Program-made: the position numbers and the translations under genes
Shown here: one piece after another, positions 62,271-64,000 of the stretch
Layout: every line of letters starts with the position of its first letter
How positions within the stretch are numbered: position 1 is the stretch's first letter
Notes under the pieces: generated by a model
Seen by the model: only the letters and a program-made list of their open reading frames with translations
The model's database searches: none
Told to the model about the DNA's origin: nothing
Assembly (NCBI RefSeq): GCF_002155695.1
Contig: NZ_MUYJ01000004.1
Location: 186,001-250,000 of the forward strand
From: Erythrobacter tepidarius
GTDB taxonomy: Bacteria; Pseudomonadota; Alphaproteobacteria; Sphingomonadales; Sphingomonadaceae
DNA: 64,000 bases
Direction of reading: 5' to 3'

Positions 62271-62558
62271 TTACTCGGCAGCCTTTTCGGCCTCGGCAGC
62301 CACGTCCGCAGCGGCATCGGCAGCCTTGTCAGCGGTGGCTTCGGCAGCGTCGGCAGCAGCGTCGGCAGCAGCCGCGGCGCCTTCGGCGGTCGCATCGGCA
62401 GCAGCTTCAGCGCCCTGAGCGGCGGTGTCGGTCGCAGCTTCGGCGTCGGCGGCCATGGCGTCGACAGCTTCGCCGGCTTCGGTTTCGGTCTTTTCGCTGC
62501 AAGCGGCAAGGCCAAGAGCCGAGGTGGCGATGGCAGCAGCCAGAATGATCTTACGCAT
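62271..62558 (-). CDS. Alanine-rich small lipoprotein
   Basis: A 95-residue protein with a lipoprotein signal ending LGLAAC (Cys about 20) and a mature part made almost only of Ala, Glu, Asp, Thr and Lys (repeated AADA/AAEA units). It should form a long, acidic amphipathic helix in the periplasm. No family is assigned. AAGGA lies about 9 bases before ATG 62558. Confidence 0.78.
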   Translation of the reverse strand: MRKIILAAAIATSALGLAACSEKTETEAGEAVDAMAADAEAATDTAAQGAEAAADATAEGAAAAADAAADAAEATADKAADAAADVAAEAEKAAE

Positions 62559-62783
62559 CGTGTGAATTCCTTCTTCAACGAATGACACGCACCCCTTGCA
62601 GGAGAGCGTCGAGACCGGCTTTCTCTGGTTCCGGTTCGCGGCCTCAATAATGGCGAAATTGCGGCAGCACAAGCGAATTAAGACGTCTCGCCCCGATTTC
62701 GCCCTATTTTTGCCATATTATGACCCCCTCGGCGCTGGCGCTTAGGCCCTACCCGCGCGCCGATGGCGGTGCTAGCAGATGGC

Positions 62784-64000
62784 ATGGCCGACAAGCACCA
62801 CCTCTATCTCGTCGATGGGTCCTCCTACATCTTCCGCGCCTATCACCGGCTGCCGCCGCTGACCGATCCGGAAGGCACGCCGGTGGGGGCGGTCTATGGT
62901 TATACCACGATGCTCTGGAAGCTCGCCGCCGACCTCGACGAGGCCGACGGGCCGACGCATCTTGCGGTGATCCTCGATGCCAGCGGCGTCAGTTTCCGCA
63001 ACGACATCTACGAGCACTACAAGGCCAACCGGCCCGAACCGCCCGAGGATCTCGTCCCGCAATTCCCGCTGATCCGCGATGCGACCCGCGCCTTCAGCCT
63101 GCCCTGCATCGAGGTTGAGGGGCTGGAGGCGGACGACCTGATCGCCTCCTACGCCCGCGCCGCCCAAGGCAGGGGCTGGGACGTCACCATCGTCAGTTCC
63201 GACAAGGATTTGATGCAGCTCGTCAGCGAAGTGGACGGTGCCCGCATCGACATGCTCGACACGATGAAGAACCAGCGCATCTGGTTGCCCGAGGTCGAGG
63301 AGAAGTTCGGCGTTTCGCCCGAACTGGTCGGTGACGTGCTGGCGCTGATGGGCGATGCAGTGGACAATGTGCCGGGGATTTTCGGCATCGGCCCCAAGAC
63401 CGCGAGCAAGCTGATCGCCGAACACGGCTCGCTCACCGCCGCGCTCGATGCCGCGGCGGACATGAAGCCCTCAAAGCTCAAGGATCGCCTGATCGAAGGC
63501 CGCGCGGATGCCGAGCTGTCGAAGATGCTGGTGACGCTCAAGGAGGATTGCGCGCTTCCCGTGCCGCTTGAGGAACTGAAGCTCGGCCCAGTCCCGCCCG
63601 AACCGCTCGCCGCCTTCTTCGCGAAGCACGGATTCACCTCGCTGCTGAAACGGCTGGAGAGCGGCGCCGGCAGTCCGGCGCGCAAGACCGATCTCAACCC
63701 GGCCAGGCCGACCACGTCGGGCAGCACCGGCGCAGGCGAAGGCAGCGCCAACCGCCAGCCCCTGCCGCCAATGCCGCGGATCGATCACGCCGCCTATCAC
63801 ACGGTGCAAACCGCCGAGGCGCTCGCCGCCTGGGTCGCCCGCGCCCGCGCCGCGCAGGTGGTGGCGGTCGATACCGAAACCTCCTCGCTCGATGCGATCC
63901 GCGCCGATCTGGTCGGGGTCAGCCTCGCGCTCGGCCCCAACGATGCCTGCTACATCCCGCTGGCACATAGCGCGAACGACATCTTTGCGCCGCAGCCCGA
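62784..64000 (+). CDS. polA: DNA polymerase I (N-terminal part; gene continues beyond window)
   Basis: The first 405 codons. The 5'-3' exonuclease domain (HHLYLVDGSSYIFRAYH; VEGLEADDLIASYA; SSDKDLMQLV; GDAVDNVPGIFGIGPKTA) is followed by the beginning of the 3'-5' exonuclease domain with VAVDTETSSLD, where Asp and Glu of the first exonuclease motif are retained, so proofreading is likely. ATG 62784 is chosen; an in-frame ATG at 62763 would add 7 residues. Confidence 0.97.
   Translation, partial: MADKHHLYLVDGSSYIFRAYHRLPPLTDPEGTPVGAVYGYTTMLWKLAADLDEADGPTHLAVILDASGVSFRNDIYEHYKANRPEPPEDLVPQFPLIRDATRAFSLPCIEVEGLEADDLIASYARAAQGRGWDVTIVSSDKDLMQLVSEVDGARIDMLDTMKNQRIWLPEVEEKFGVSPELVGDVLALMGDAVDNVPGIFGIGPKTASKLIAEHGSLTAALDAAADMKPSKLKDRLIEGRADAELSKMLVTLKEDCALPVPLEELKLGPVPPEPLAAFFAKHGFTSLLKRLESGAGSPARKTDLNPARPTTSGSTGAGEGSANRQPLPPMPRIDHAAYHTVQTAEALAAWVARARAAQVVAVDTETSSLDAIRADLVGVSLALGPNDACYIPLAHSANDIFAPQP

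Noticed and set aside
62271..62470. Repeated GGCAGC-type units considered as a CRISPR or satellite repeat
   Set aside because: They are codon-level repeats encoding the Ala-rich lipoprotein, with no spacers.

Overview
The window looks like a high-GC alphaproteobacterial chromosome, most likely Sphingomonadales (inference). The evidence is large TonB-dependent receptors with IVVTA-type plug starts, a CIRCE element ahead of groES-groEL, frequent GTG/TTG starts and tightly overlapping operons. No rRNA, tRNA, insertion sequence or CRISPR array was recognised by eye.

Positions 1-43,200 hold a dense catabolic and uptake cluster. Module A (1-5,963, minus) encodes an SDR, a RedY/HapK-like protein, an amidase, an acyl-CoA ligase and two MmgE/PrpD proteins, and lies beside a divergent GntR/UTRA regulator (6,005-6,760). 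Module B (7,869-6,769 through 11,683, minus) encodes two class III CoA-transferases, an acyl-CoA dehydrogenase, a MaoC hydratase and a CitE-type lyase. Module C (11,823-14,164, plus) encodes an exported DUF1838 protein and a Tat-exported flavin amine oxidase. Modules D to F (14,239-26,970) encode two TonB receptors, a membrane protein, an exported VOC protein, a hydrolase, an MFS carrier, an FAD oxidase, a Tat-exported nitrilase homologue and an unknown protein. Module G (26,967-32,855, minus) encodes a cysteine hydrolase, two PuuE-like deacetylase-fold proteins, an aldehyde dehydrogenase, two small proteins and an MDR reductase. Module H (32,959-39,503, plus) encodes an alpha/beta hydrolase, a small protein, LeuC/LeuD-like subunits, an HMG-CoA-lyase-like enzyme, a third CoA-transferase and a VOC lipoprotein. 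Modules I and J (39,484-43,148, minus) encode a methyltransferase operon and a second DUF1838 protein.

The striking feature is a palindromic operator, core TTGTCCGGACAA, found eight times (seven exact cores and one with a central mismatch). All eight copies lie in intergenic gaps, in front of modules B to J. It turns the cluster into one regulon. The genes suggest that a substrate enters through TonB receptors, is oxidised or hydrolysed in the periplasm, is imported by the MFS carrier, is deaminated or hydrolysed at C-N bonds, and is then broken down as CoA thioesters by dehydrogenation, hydration and aldol-type cleavage. The substrate cannot be named from sequence; a nitrogen-containing organic compound giving branched or dicarboxylic acids is an inference.

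From about 43,400 the window becomes core genome: gltX, a small unknown gene, rpoC and rpoB (minus strand), a small HTH regulator, rplJ and rplL (plus strand), a MATE exporter, an MscS-like channel, CIRCE-groES-groEL, a class A beta-lactamase-like serine hydrolase, an alanine-rich lipoprotein and the 5' part of polA. rplJL and rpoBC are divergent here instead of forming the usual single operon.
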